A stretch of 64,000 bases of DNA. It comes from Pelobacter seleniigenes DSM 18267 (GTDB taxonomy: Bacteria > Desulfobacterota > Desulfuromonadia > Desulfuromonadales > Geopsychrobacteraceae). Position numbers and translations under genes: made by a program. The notes beneath the pieces are model-generated. The model made no database searches. It saw only the letters and a program-made list of their open reading frames with translations, and had not been told where the DNA came from. The stretch lies in assembly GCF_000711225.1 (NCBI RefSeq), contig NZ_JOMG01000002.1, positions 2,182,501 to 2,246,500 on the forward strand. The letters run 5' to 3'. Below are positions 17,404-25,880 of the stretch, piece after piece; position 1 is the first letter of the stretch; every line of letters starts with the position of its first letter.

Positions 17404-18771
17404 TTAAGAAACAATCCGGCAGCCGAGTACCTTGCAGGCAGCCATGGAGCCAAGGCAGTTTTCAACCTCGGTGAACCCTTGCCGCATGAGGATTGATGCG
17501 GCAATGATGGCACGCTGGCCACTGCCGCAGAAGGTCACAACCGGCCGGTCTTTGGGAATCTGGTCCTGTTTGGTTGGAAGCTCTCCCAGGAAGATATGCA
17601 GGCTGCCCGGCAAATGCCCCTGGTCAACTTCCGACTGTTTCCTTACGTCGAGAAGAGTTGGGGGATGATCCTGCGCCAACCTTTTCTTTAGGTCTCCGGC
17701 ATAGAGAGAGGGGATGTTTTGATATGATTTGCCACTGATTTCCCAGGCGTGCAGTCCCTCATCAAGAAAACCGAGGACATTCTCATATCCCACGCGCACC
17801 AGGTATCGGACTGCCCGCGCGACATCGGATACTTGCTGAACGACCAAACCGATTGGCTGATCAGGCTCGAGGAACCAGCCGGCGTAGGCTGGAATCATTT
17901 CCAAGGGAATGGCCAGGCTGCCGGGAATGCTGGCTCCGGAATAAGCTTCAGGACTACGGGTATCGAGCAGCAAAAGGCCCTTTTCGATTTCCGCGGACAT
18001 TTGTTTTGGACTCAACGGTCTTGGCCTTGGGAGTCTGGCAAGTGGAGGCTGGCCTTTTAGGTTAAACTTCTCCATCTGTTTGAAGTAGGGAGGCGTGTAG
18101 TGAGCCTCGGCCACTTTTTTCTGAATGAATTCTTGTTTGTTTTGCACCTGCAAGGCTGGGTTGAATCGTCGCTCAAATCCGAGGCTGGAAAATTCCCGTG
18201 TCGCCATCCCTGATCCACAGACCGAGCCGGCCCCATGAGCGGGATAGATAAGCACACCATCGCCAAGGGGAAGCAACTTGTCGAACAGGCTGTCGTAAAG
18301 CAGACCGGCAACCTCTTCCGCCCGCTCTGGAAAGAAGTCTGTACGTCCGACATCACCTATAAACAGGGCATCTCCGGTAAAGACCGCGAGGGGCTCCCGG
18401 CTGAAATCGGTGTCGGCCAAAACCAGGGATATGCTCTCATCAGTATGCCCGGGGGTCTCGAGCACGCGGACCTGGATGGCGCCAAATTCGAACTGATCGC
18501 CTTCACGAGTGATTTCACCATAGTGGAAATCCAACCGGCCACCATGGTAAATAGTGGCACCGGTCATTGCGGCCAAGTCACAGGACCCGATAACGAAATC
18601 CTCATTGCGATGAGTTTCGAAAATATGGGTAATTTGTACTCCTTCACGGTCAGCAATCTCCCGATAAATTTCACAGTCACGACGGGGATCGACGACGAAG
18701 GCACTATTGGCGTCGCCGACGATATAGGAGAGTTGTGCCAACCCCTCAGAGTGTATTTTTTTGAAAAACAT
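17404..18771 (-). CDS. MBL-fold / tandem rhodanese fusion protein
   Basis: A 455-residue protein: a metallo-beta-lactamase-fold domain (about 1-240) followed by two rhodanese modules (about 260-350 and 365-455). The fold resembles persulfide dioxygenase-sulfurtransferases of the ETHE1/CstB kind. The first metal motif is altered: the usual THxHxDH reads T53-H-R-N-E-D-F59, lacking two of three expected His, while PGHTDES and FTGDALFIGDVGRTD remain. The first rhodanese has no Cys in its loop (IGLVVQQVSD); the second has a loop Cys in TFCGSGQRA. It is probably a sulfur-handling enzyme of a variant subfamily. A GGAGATAAA site supports the start. Confidence 0.8.
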   Translation of the reverse strand: MFFKKIHSEGLAQLSYIVGDANSAFVVDPRRDCEIYREIADREGVQITHIFETHRNEDFVIGSCDLAAMTGATIYHGGRLDFHYGEITREGDQFEFGAIQVRVLETPGHTDESISLVLADTDFSREPLAVFTGDALFIGDVGRTDFFPERAEEVAGLLYDSLFDKLLPLGDGVLIYPAHGAGSVCGSGMATREFSSLGFERRFNPALQVQNKQEFIQKKVAEAHYTPPYFKQMEKFNLKGQPPLARLPRPRPLSPKQMSAEIEKGLLLLDTRSPEAYSGASIPGSLAIPLEMIPAYAGWFLEPDQPIGLVVQQVSDVARAVRYLVRVGYENVLGFLDEGLHAWEISGKSYQNIPSLYAGDLKKRLAQDHPPTLLDVRKQSEVDQGHLPGSLHIFLGELPTKQDQIPKDRPVVTFCGSGQRAIIAASILMRQGFTEVENCLGSMAACKVLGCRIVS

Positions 18772-18860
18772 TTTATCTCCTGATAATGCAGGGAACTCCT
18801 GTGTTGAAGCGAGTTGTGTTTAAGTATTTGTCTGTGAACAGCTCATCTTTGAGCTTCATC

Positions 18861-19091
18861 TCAAATCCGGAAACCTGGCGGCGGATCCATTTCAGAAGCA
18901 TGGCCGCGGGTTCTTTTTTTCATCCCGACTGTGTTCGAGAATGGTTTTCGGATTTTTGTCCTGGCAGGCATAGACTCGCTGGTTATACCAGTTGGCGCTT
19001 CAAGTTTTTCAACCAGGGAGATTACTCGGTGCATTTCGCGGCTGGTCGAGGGCCGCTGCGTTGCTGGCGCGTAATGATTTTCACGTTCCAT
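18861..19091 (-). CDS. Small basic hypothetical protein
   Basis: A 76-residue reading frame 49 bp downstream of the cbb3-associated small subunit on the same strand, preceded by a well-placed GGAG site (7 nt). It is rich in Arg, Lys, Ser and Pro, with no membrane segment and no family I recognise. The ribosome site and operon position favour a real gene; amino acid bias argues for caution. The rest of 18772-19140 shows nothing else. Confidence 0.35.
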   Translation of the reverse strand: MERENHYAPATQRPSTSREMHRVISLVEKLEAPTGITSESMPARTKIRKPFSNTVGMKKRTRGHASEMDPPPGFRI

Positions 19092-19140
19092 TCCGGCTCT
19101 CCAACAGATTGTCTTGGGTTATTCCAGGGGTTGCCCTCGC

Positions 19141-19389
19141 TCAGGGCATCAACACTTTAAATTCCTGAGCATGCTGGACCAGATATATGATGGACCAGAC
19201 GGTAATAGTGATATAGCAGCACCAGAGGAAAATGGAGACTGGTCCTCGGGCTTCCTTTATGGTCCCGGCATACTCCTCGTTCTCGTTGTCGACCCGTTCG
19301 TTCGGATAGGTGGCGCCGGAATAGAGGCTGAGCAGGGTCGCGATAAAACCACAGGCGATAATCATCAGGGTTAGGATGCCATCATTCAT
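19141..19389 (-). CDS. Small membrane subunit of the cbb3-type oxidase (CcoP N-terminal-like anchor)
   Basis: An 82-residue protein with two membrane helices (about 6-24 and 50-72). The segment leading into the second helix (EYAGTIKEARGPVSIFLWCCYI) resembles the start of CcoP (FixP_N region), where a short GI-rich stretch precedes a single anchor helix. I infer that it supplies the membrane anchor that is missing from the CcoP-like heme domains fused to the large subunit upstream. Its start overlaps the ccoS stop codon (ATGA), so it is coupled to that gene. Confidence in its presence is high, and in the CcoP comparison moderate. Confidence 0.72.
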   Translation of the reverse strand: MNDGILTLMIIACGFIATLLSLYSGATYPNERVDNENEEYAGTIKEARGPVSIFLWCCYITITVWSIIYLVQHAQEFKVLMP

Positions 19390-19559
19390 GGTACTTTCCT
19401 CCTTGGTGGGGCGGACTCATCATCTTGCTCATCGAGCATGTCATGTTTTGGGGACTCGATATTTTTGAACTGGCCGGTCTTCAGGGCCCAGATGAGAAAG
19501 CCGAGGAAGACCAGCAGAATAAACAGGGTCAGCAGGGTTTGCGCAGTGGTTGCCGTCAT
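19386..19559 (-). CDS. ccoS: cbb3-type oxidase assembly protein CcoS (FixS)
   Basis: A 57-residue protein with one membrane helix (about 9-26) followed by the FixS/CcoS signature: FLIWALKTGQFKNIESP and an acidic tail with DMLDEQDDE. CcoS is needed to insert heme and copper into the catalytic subunit of cbb3 oxidases. It starts 3 bp after the end of the fused oxidase gene and shares an ATGA overlap with the next gene. Its presence supports the view that the fused protein is a genuine cbb3 enzyme. Confidence 0.88.
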   Translation of the reverse strand: MTATTAQTLLTLFILLVFLGFLIWALKTGQFKNIESPKHDMLDEQDDESAPPRRKVP

Positions 19560-19562
19560 GGT

Positions 19563-22361
19563 TCACTCCTCCTCGCTTTTTGGGCTGACCAGTGGCTCAG
19601 CGGTCTTGCCGCCAGATTCAATAGTCATCGCATAGGCGTCAGCATAGAGTGGGCGCCATTTTTCCTGCCAGTCCTTGGGGGCAGCGAAGGACTGGATGAA
19701 GTAGGTCAGGTGGGCTATTTCCTCATCGCTCAGGGCCTCTTTCCAAGGAGGCATATTGGTGGTGGGGACCCCTTCCCTGATCTTATAGAGATACTGGCCA
19801 TTCATCCGGAAGTCATCTCCGGTCTCATGGAAATTGGCCGGTTCCGGTTTGACGTAGCCGCCAGCTGTGGACGAGGCATCGCCGTTGCCCATCCCCTTGG
19901 ACCCATGACACTGACGGCAGTAGGCGGCAAACAGCTTGGCTCCGTGACGGTATTCTTCCTGAGTTCCTTTGATATCGGCCTGATCCTCATTGCGCTGGTT
20001 GGCAAAGGCGATCGCCGCCTGATCGGAGATATCATCCGAAACCGTCCGTGGGGTGCCATTGGCTAAGGCCATTTCGTAGGTTGACAGGTGCCAGATCTGA
20101 TCATCATCCAACTGCTGCCCCCAGGCGGGCATGCCGGTCCCCGGAACCCCGGCCCAGATTCTCCAGAAATGAAAAGGCGCATCCGGAGATGGATAATTGG
20201 TGATTCGTTCATGCAGGTTGGCCGGGCGGGTCACCAGCATGCGGGCGTAGACTCCTCGCCCATTTCCCGAGCCGCCGTGGCAGGGGAGACATTTCTGAGC
20301 ATAGAGGGTTTTTCCCTGTTCGAAGACTGTGGCCCACTTTTGCCCGATGGCCGGATTTCCTGAATAGGTCTGCTGCTGGGGATCATAACCCTTGGCCGCC
20401 ATCATCATCGGCTTCATGTAAGGGTTCATCTTGTCCCGTAACTCCGGTGGCGGCTGCGGCTGGAAGGAATGCAGCTCCAGATCTTCGGTCCCTAAATGTT
20501 GCAGATAGTCGGCCAGCTGTCCTAACTCCTCCTCGCTGAGGAAAGCGAAGGGGGGCATGATCGAGGTCGGCGAGACCGAGCGGGGATCGGTATGGTGACG
20601 TTTGTGCCATTGGGTGGGGCGTTTGCCACCTATTTTGGCCAGATTGGGCCCGGTCCGTTCAGTCCCGAGCAGATGTGGGGTGTCATAGAAATAATCGCCG
20701 CGCTGAGAGACCTCCCCGCCAGCCCAGTCCTGGGGGCGGGTGAACTGGCTGTGACAGTAAAAACAACCAAGATTCTTGAACAGCTCGTGACCGGCAGTCT
20801 GGCGTTGAGAGTACGGATGGGCCGTCGCACTCGGCTCCATGGCGGCGTACATGTAGGGCATGCCGACCACCATGAAGGTCATGACCACGAACAGCACCAT
20901 GCCGCCGACGATAACCACGGTCAGGTTGATCTTTTCCGGAGCGAGCTGCACCGGGTGTTTGCGCTGCGGGGTTTGGATGATTTCATCCGGTTGTTCGGTT
21001 TGCGCCTTTGCCGCGCCTAAGTGCAGAAAGGTGCACAGCAGATTGAATGCGTAGACCCAGGCACCGAGCACCACCATACCGCCGCCGATTGCGCGGATGA
21101 TGAAGTGCGGACGGAGCATCGGCAGAGTCGCCACCAGATCGACATGGACCCACCAGGAGGAGTTGGCGACCAGCCCGGCGATGGTCATGGCGAGGAAGAA
21201 AACACTGAAACCGATTGTCGCCAGCCACCAGGACAGACTCATCAGGCGGGTGGAGTAGATCTTACAGCTGAGCATCTTGGGGACCAGCCAGTAGGCCAAC
21301 CCGACCACCAGGAAGCCGAAGCCGCCGAGCAACGCCAGGTGGGCATGTCCAACTGGCCACTGGGAGAAGTGAGTGAAAGCGTTGGTGCTGCGCAGTGCCT
21401 GGAAAGAGCCCTGCACCGAGGCCAGTACGTAAAAGAGAAATCCGGTCAGTGCCCAGCGTAGCGGCAGGTTGTCGATCGCCACCCGCACATGACCGCGGCA
21501 GGTAAGCATGATGTTGGTAGCGAAGGTGACCACCGGCACCAGCATCAGCAGGCTCATAATGACCGCGATGGTCTTCAGCCATTCCGGGATCGGCGCCTGC
21601 AGCAGGTGATGGCCACCGACCCCGGTGTAGAAAAAGGCGATGGAGAAGAAGGCGATGATTGACAGCAAATGCGAGTAGAGCGGCCGGCGGGTCAGTTTCG
21701 GAACCAGGTAGTACCAGGCCGGGATCCCCAGGGTGGTGAACCAAAGCCCCAGGACATTGTGGCCGTAATACCAGTTGAAGATCGCGTCCGTGGTGCCGTT
21801 GAGCGCGCCTTCAGGAATCTTCCACATGACGTTGCCGATGACATAGACCACCGGGAACCAGAGCATGGTGCCGGCGTAGTACCAGAGACTGACGTAAAGC
21901 TTTTTCTCCTGGCGACAGCGGAGGGTGGAGAAGGTCACGACAGCGAAAATCAGCAGCGCAAGGACCACCAGAACATCTATGAACCAGGGCATTTCGGCAT
22001 ACTCTCGCCCCTGGGTGTTTCCAGAGAGGATCATGGCGATACCGATCAGGACACTGATATTCCAGACTATGGCAGCGAGGCTCGCCAGCCTCGACAGGCG
22101 CAGTTCAGTTTTGCACAGGCGTGGCAAGATGTAGAACATCGCGCCCAAAAGACCCGAAGAAAGGAAGCCGAACAGGACACCGTTGATATGCGCCGGTCGG
22201 ATGCGGCCGAAGGTCAGAACCTCCGTACTGCCGAGGAAGGTCGGCTGGAAGAATTTGATGGCGAGAATGAAACCGAAGCCGGTGAAGATTGCGAACCAGA
22301 AAATGGTTGCAGCAAAGAAGATTTTTGCGGACGTGTCTTGGTGTTCCAGGGTTCCGGACAT
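19563..22361 (-). CDS. Fused cbb3-type cytochrome c oxidase (CcoN-CcoO-CcoP-like)
   Basis: A single 932-residue polypeptide. Residues 1-455 are a CcoN-like heme-copper core with His58, His201, His251/252 and His339/341 as heme and CuB ligands, plus Tyr245 just before the GGHH pair. Residues 479-625 are CcoO-like: a membrane helix, heme motif CFYCH (533-537), HSQFTRP, GTERTGPNLAKIGG, and a Met ligand in SIMPPF. Two further cytochrome c modules follow with CLPCH (691-695) and CRQCH (815-819), as in CcoP. It would reduce oxygen with high affinity. Normally these are three proteins. The ribosome site AGGAGG is strong. Confidence 0.9.
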   Translation of the reverse strand: MSGTLEHQDTSAKIFFAATIFWFAIFTGFGFILAIKFFQPTFLGSTEVLTFGRIRPAHINGVLFGFLSSGLLGAMFYILPRLCKTELRLSRLASLAAIVWNISVLIGIAMILSGNTQGREYAEMPWFIDVLVVLALLIFAVVTFSTLRCRQEKKLYVSLWYYAGTMLWFPVVYVIGNVMWKIPEGALNGTTDAIFNWYYGHNVLGLWFTTLGIPAWYYLVPKLTRRPLYSHLLSIIAFFSIAFFYTGVGGHHLLQAPIPEWLKTIAVIMSLLMLVPVVTFATNIMLTCRGHVRVAIDNLPLRWALTGFLFYVLASVQGSFQALRSTNAFTHFSQWPVGHAHLALLGGFGFLVVGLAYWLVPKMLSCKIYSTRLMSLSWWLATIGFSVFFLAMTIAGLVANSSWWVHVDLVATLPMLRPHFIIRAIGGGMVVLGAWVYAFNLLCTFLHLGAAKAQTEQPDEIIQTPQRKHPVQLAPEKINLTVVIVGGMVLFVVMTFMVVGMPYMYAAMEPSATAHPYSQRQTAGHELFKNLGCFYCHSQFTRPQDWAGGEVSQRGDYFYDTPHLLGTERTGPNLAKIGGKRPTQWHKRHHTDPRSVSPTSIMPPFAFLSEEELGQLADYLQHLGTEDLELHSFQPQPPPELRDKMNPYMKPMMMAAKGYDPQQQTYSGNPAIGQKWATVFEQGKTLYAQKCLPCHGGSGNGRGVYARMLVTRPANLHERITNYPSPDAPFHFWRIWAGVPGTGMPAWGQQLDDDQIWHLSTYEMALANGTPRTVSDDISDQAAIAFANQRNEDQADIKGTQEEYRHGAKLFAAYCRQCHGSKGMGNGDASSTAGGYVKPEPANFHETGDDFRMNGQYLYKIREGVPTTNMPPWKEALSDEEIAHLTYFIQSFAAPKDWQEKWRPLYADAYAMTIESGGKTAEPLVSPKSEEE

Positions 22362-22402
22362 TCAATTAACCTCCTTTGATTTTACAAAAAACAAAACGCA
22401 AT

Positions 22403-22433
22403 CACTGAAAAAACGGATAATATCTTTTCAGTG
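22403..22433 (-). promoter_or_regulatory. Palindromic operator candidate over the cbb3 oxidase promoter
   Basis: CACTGAAAA and TTTTCAGTG are perfect 9-bp arms around 13 bp that include TATTAT on the minus strand, 42-72 bp before the oxidase start. A repressor or activator site is likely. It is not an FNR/ANR consensus. The rest of the 22362-22929 gap is AT-rich and holds no gene that I can support. Confidence 0.5.
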
Positions 22434-22929
22434 TACAATAGTTGAAATGAAGCTCAAGGGGATCCATAGGAAATTAAATAGATTGGAGAGATATGACTTT
22501 TCCCCAAGTTTCAATCCAATTCTTTACTAGGAGTAGATTTAATTTGTCTATTTTAAATATTTTCGCTTTAGACTGCTGACAAGAAGTCGTGTTTTTTAAT
22601 TCCTTTGGCCATTTCTTTTCTTCTTGATTCTCTTACTAAAATTTTTCTTTTACATAGAAAGCCGGGCCAAACAATCTCTGCTGGCCCAGAGGGTATCTCA
22701 CACCAATCATGCTGATAACAAAAAACGGCAGAATGTCTTTCTAGAACCTGGGGTATTTGGCAAAGAGTGTTGAGACAAAAGTTTTCCTGATTGATGTGTG
22801 GCCTTGTGGTGGCATAAGCGAGTCAAATCTGTACCTGCCAGATAACATCACATTTGCAACTGTCATCGATTTGCGTCAGCTGCTATCTTCCCCCGAGAAT
22901 AATCTGCCTTGACGAATGGGATACGAATT

Positions 22930-23643
22930 ATGACATCTGAATTCTTCAGAGGGGTGCGAGCCAACGGACCGGTTGCGGCCAGTGCCATGGCTTACGGAAG
23001 TGTCTTCGGGGTGCTCGCATCCCAAAAGGGGCTGAGCTGGGTGGACCTGATGTTCATGAACTCGACCGTTTTTGCCGGCGCTGCCCAGTTTGTCATGGTT
23101 GATATGTGGTCGGAGCATTTGCCGATTATCGCAATGGCGCTCACCGCGCTGGTTATCAACTTGCGTTATTTGCTGATCGGTGCTTCTCTGGAGCCGCTTT
23201 TTACCGGGAAAAGTATGTTGCACAAAGCGTGTATGATGCATCTGGTGGCCGATGAGAACTGGGCGGTAACCATGCGGGAGCAGCGTTACGGCCGCGCGAC
23301 CTCCTGGTTTCTGTTCGGCGGCGGCGTGTTTCTTTATCTCTCTTGGAGCTTTGGGAGTGTTGCGGGTTTGCTCAGCGGCGGTTTAATCAGTGCCCCGGAA
23401 AAGTATGCCCTTGATTTTGCGTTCCCTGCGGTCTTTACAGCCTTGGCTGTTAGTCTTTGGCGAGGGAAAGCGGACATTGTTCCGTGGCTCGTTTCTGGCG
23501 GAATGGCGCTGCTGTCATATCATTTTCTGCCGGGCAAATGGTATATCGTCATCGGAGGGTTGGGGGGAGCGATTGCGGCCATGGTGAAAGCTCCGGTTGA
23601 AGCTGGAGTCGAAAAGGAGAACGCCCATGACGTCAGCCATTGA
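22930..23643 (+). CDS. azlC: AzlC family branched-chain amino acid exporter subunit
   Basis: A 237-residue membrane protein of the AzlC/YgaZ family. Signatures include GVRANGPVAASAMAYGSVFGVLA near the start, MFMNSTVFAGAAQFVMVDMW, and the INLRYLLIGASLEP motif. With AzlD it exports branched-chain amino acids and analogues across the inner membrane. The start at 22930 is chosen over an upstream TTG because it matches the family length, although the ribosome site is weak. azlD overlaps its end by 17 bp. Confidence 0.9.
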   Translation: MTSEFFRGVRANGPVAASAMAYGSVFGVLASQKGLSWVDLMFMNSTVFAGAAQFVMVDMWSEHLPIIAMALTALVINLRYLLIGASLEPLFTGKSMLHKACMMHLVADENWAVTMREQRYGRATSWFLFGGGVFLYLSWSFGSVAGLLSGGLISAPEKYALDFAFPAVFTALAVSLWRGKADIVPWLVSGGMALLSYHFLPGKWYIVIGGLGGAIAAMVKAPVEAGVEKENAHDVSH

Positions 23644-23929
23644 TTTACAGGTCCTGGTGGCGGTTGGTCTGGCCGCAGTTGCAACCTATTCCCTTCGCTT
23701 CGGCGGGCTGCTGCTGGCGTCACGTTTTCCGAAAACTGGTCGCTTCCGTCAAGGGATGGATGCGTTGCCTGGAGCCTTATTGTTTTCGCTGATTATTCCC
23801 GGGTTGGTTTCCGAGGGAGTCTGGGGGATATTGGCTGGAGGGCTTACCGCACTTGTCGTGTGGCGAACCCGGAATACTTTTATGGCGATGCTGGCCGGGA
23901 TGTTGGTGATTTATTTGTCCAGGAATTGA
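23627..23929 (+). CDS. azlD: AzlD family branched-chain amino acid exporter subunit
   Basis: A 100-residue protein with about four short membrane helices, matching AzlD/YgaH (SLRFGGLLLASRFP and ALPGALLFSLIIPGLV). It is the small partner of AzlC. The start is set by an AAAAGGAGA site inside the end of azlC, which indicates translational coupling. Confidence 0.9.
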   Translation: MTSAIDLQVLVAVGLAAVATYSLRFGGLLLASRFPKTGRFRQGMDALPGALLFSLIIPGLVSEGVWGILAGGLTALVVWRTRNTFMAMLAGMLVIYLSRN

Positions 23930-24082
23930 CCCTCTATAGAACACCAATGACCCTCGTGGGCCGTTCTCGTATTGCAGTGCTTTTCAGCCACATTCACTCC
24001 GGTCTCCATTTGGAGGGGACTGGTTCCAGATCTTATCAAACGTCAGAATTCCATAAGCTTGCGACAGTTATTGTCTTCATTC

Positions 24083-25372
24083 TCAGCTGATAAAAAATCC
24101 GTGTAGAAAATTTGCGACAAAGAACAGCAGGGTGGCAGAGAGAAGAACTGTCATTGATGTCTTAACGACATAGCCGTAACTGCTGCCTATCCCCGCCTTG
24201 AAATAATCCCTTGTCACAAGAAAACAGAGGTGGACCGGCGACAGCATCATTCCCATGTAACCGAAAGTATATGCAAGCGCTGCGTACAAAAGATAGGTGA
24301 AGGTATCATGGGCCGGAATGAGCGGAACAATAAGCGGAAAGGATGCTCCCACAAAACCAACTGCGATTCCCAGGATAAAACCGGAAAAGAAGGGCATGAT
24401 CAGGATGAGGAGAATTGGCGGTATCCCGTAGGTCATAAGCTCGTCTCTAATGCCCTGAACCGCTCCCGAGTCTGTCATCACGCCCTTGAAAAGCATTATG
24501 GATATGATGAGAAAAATCATTGTCAGGTTTGACTTGCCGAGGGTTGCAGCAAGAAGGCCTGATGGCGCAATCCTGTTTGAGCGGCAGACCCAGACTATTG
24601 CTCCTGAAATTCCGACAATGACGGAAACAAGGGATGGGATGCTGATATCCGGCTTGATCAGGGTTAGTATCGCGGACAGCCCGGTTATGATGAAGATGGA
24701 TGAAATGATGATGGTGATCGGCATCATTTCATAGATAAATTCCTTGATTCCTTGCCATGAAATCCGGCTCTCAGCGTTGGCGCCTGTCGTTCCCATCGGC
24801 CTAATGATAAATAAGTAGCCTGCCGCGACCGAAAGCAGAGTCAATGGGGCCGCGAACATCATGTAACGCCATGTCTGGGTATTGAGCAAGGCTATGGCCA
24901 GGATAACGCCTGGATACAGCGGCCACCAGTATTCCCATATATGCCTGAACCAGTAATTCAGGGCCGTTTTATGTTCAGGGCTTGCATTGACTCTGGAGAG
25001 GGCTTCACCCACCAGCGGTGCTGAGAAGAGCGCACCTCCCGGCATGGGCAAAAGGCCGATGAGCGCTGACATAACTGTGCCTACGACTCTGGCGTCCTTG
25101 GTCAGGCTGGTGAAACTGCTGACGAGCCTCTTCATGTGTCCGCTTTTTTCCATGATGACGCTCATCGCCATGATCAGCCATACAATCAAAGCAAGACTCA
25201 GTGTTTGATAGTTGATTGTGCTCTCATACAGACAGGTCAATAACTCCATTGGTGTCATTCCCGTCCATATTCCCAGAGATATGGAGCCAGCCAGAAGTGA
25301 CACGGCCAGATGAAGGCCTAACCTGTTGAGGATCAAGATTCCTGCAAAGATAATGATTATTTTTACGAGCAT
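24083..25372 (-). CDS. DUF401 family integral membrane protein
   Basis: A 429-residue protein with roughly 11-12 membrane helices, resembling DUF401 members and the wider ion-transporter superfamily that includes GntP and NhaD-type carriers. The conserved LLPMPGGALFSAPLVGEAL segment and the YWFRHIWEYWWPLYPGV motif identify the family. No substrate is known; archaeal and bacterial relatives are simply predicted transporters. It is transcribed towards azlD and stands alone. Its composition is a little poorer in GC than that of azlCD. Confidence 0.8.
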   Translation of the reverse strand: MLVKIIIIFAGILILNRLGLHLAVSLLAGSISLGIWTGMTPMELLTCLYESTINYQTLSLALIVWLIMAMSVIMEKSGHMKRLVSSFTSLTKDARVVGTVMSALIGLLPMPGGALFSAPLVGEALSRVNASPEHKTALNYWFRHIWEYWWPLYPGVILAIALLNTQTWRYMMFAAPLTLLSVAAGYLFIIRPMGTTGANAESRISWQGIKEFIYEMMPITIIISSIFIITGLSAILTLIKPDISIPSLVSVIVGISGAIVWVCRSNRIAPSGLLAATLGKSNLTMIFLIISIMLFKGVMTDSGAVQGIRDELMTYGIPPILLILIMPFFSGFILGIAVGFVGASFPLIVPLIPAHDTFTYLLYAALAYTFGYMGMMLSPVHLCFLVTRDYFKAGIGSSYGYVVKTSMTVLLSATLLFFVANFLHGFFIS

Positions 25373-25461
25373 CGGATTTGTTGCTCCAGATAAAAAGGAC
25401 CTGTCATAAAAGTGGTCAGATCCTCATGAATACTATAAGTTGAACAGAGAATAAACTTCTG

Positions 25462-25531
25462 AAGTGCCAAGTGCCAAGTGCCAAGTGCCAAGTGCCAAGT
25501 GCCAAGTGCCAAGTGCCAAGTGCCAAGTGCC
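25462..25531. repeat. 7-bp tandem array, ten exact units
   Basis: Ten perfect AAGTGCC copies with no interruptions in the gap between the DUF401 gene and the glycosylase. On the minus strand the array is open as a 7-residue periodic peptide, but nothing else supports a gene. Elsewhere in 25373-25880 I see no feature. Confidence 0.97.
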
Positions 25532-25880
25532 TGAACCTTGTGATTTATAACCCATGCCCCAGGGTTTTTGAATATAAAATGAGCATTTTGAGTGACGTAA
25601 TTTCAGAGAGTTGAGGTCGCGTTTTTGGAGATCCCCACGATGAGACAAACTTTGAGCAGGGCTGGCTGAGATAGTTTTCGTTTGACTCAAACCGCCCCAC
25701 GCCCTTTTCAGGGGCCAGGATGGTGGATGATTTTAAAAATCCCCCCTCCTCGTAAAACTTGGAGTCTTCGATAATTCAGGGCGGATTCACCCGGCTCAAA
25801 AATGTTGTATATTGAAAAGACTTGGCGGCGATGAGGTCGGTCACACTCCCATCTTCAGATTCAGATTCCAGGAGCCTTCG

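Noticed and set aside
18786-19160. Plus-strand frame of 124 codons between the MBL-rhodanese and oxidase genes
   Set aside because: No ribosome site or recognisable motifs; the minus-strand frame at 18861-19091 has better support.
25462-25531. CRISPR array
   Set aside because: Units are 7 bp and contiguous, with no spacers and no cas genes nearby.
25433-25690. Minus-strand frame with a 7-residue periodic peptide
   Set aside because: The periodicity follows from the 7-bp DNA repeat; no ribosome site or homologue is evident.
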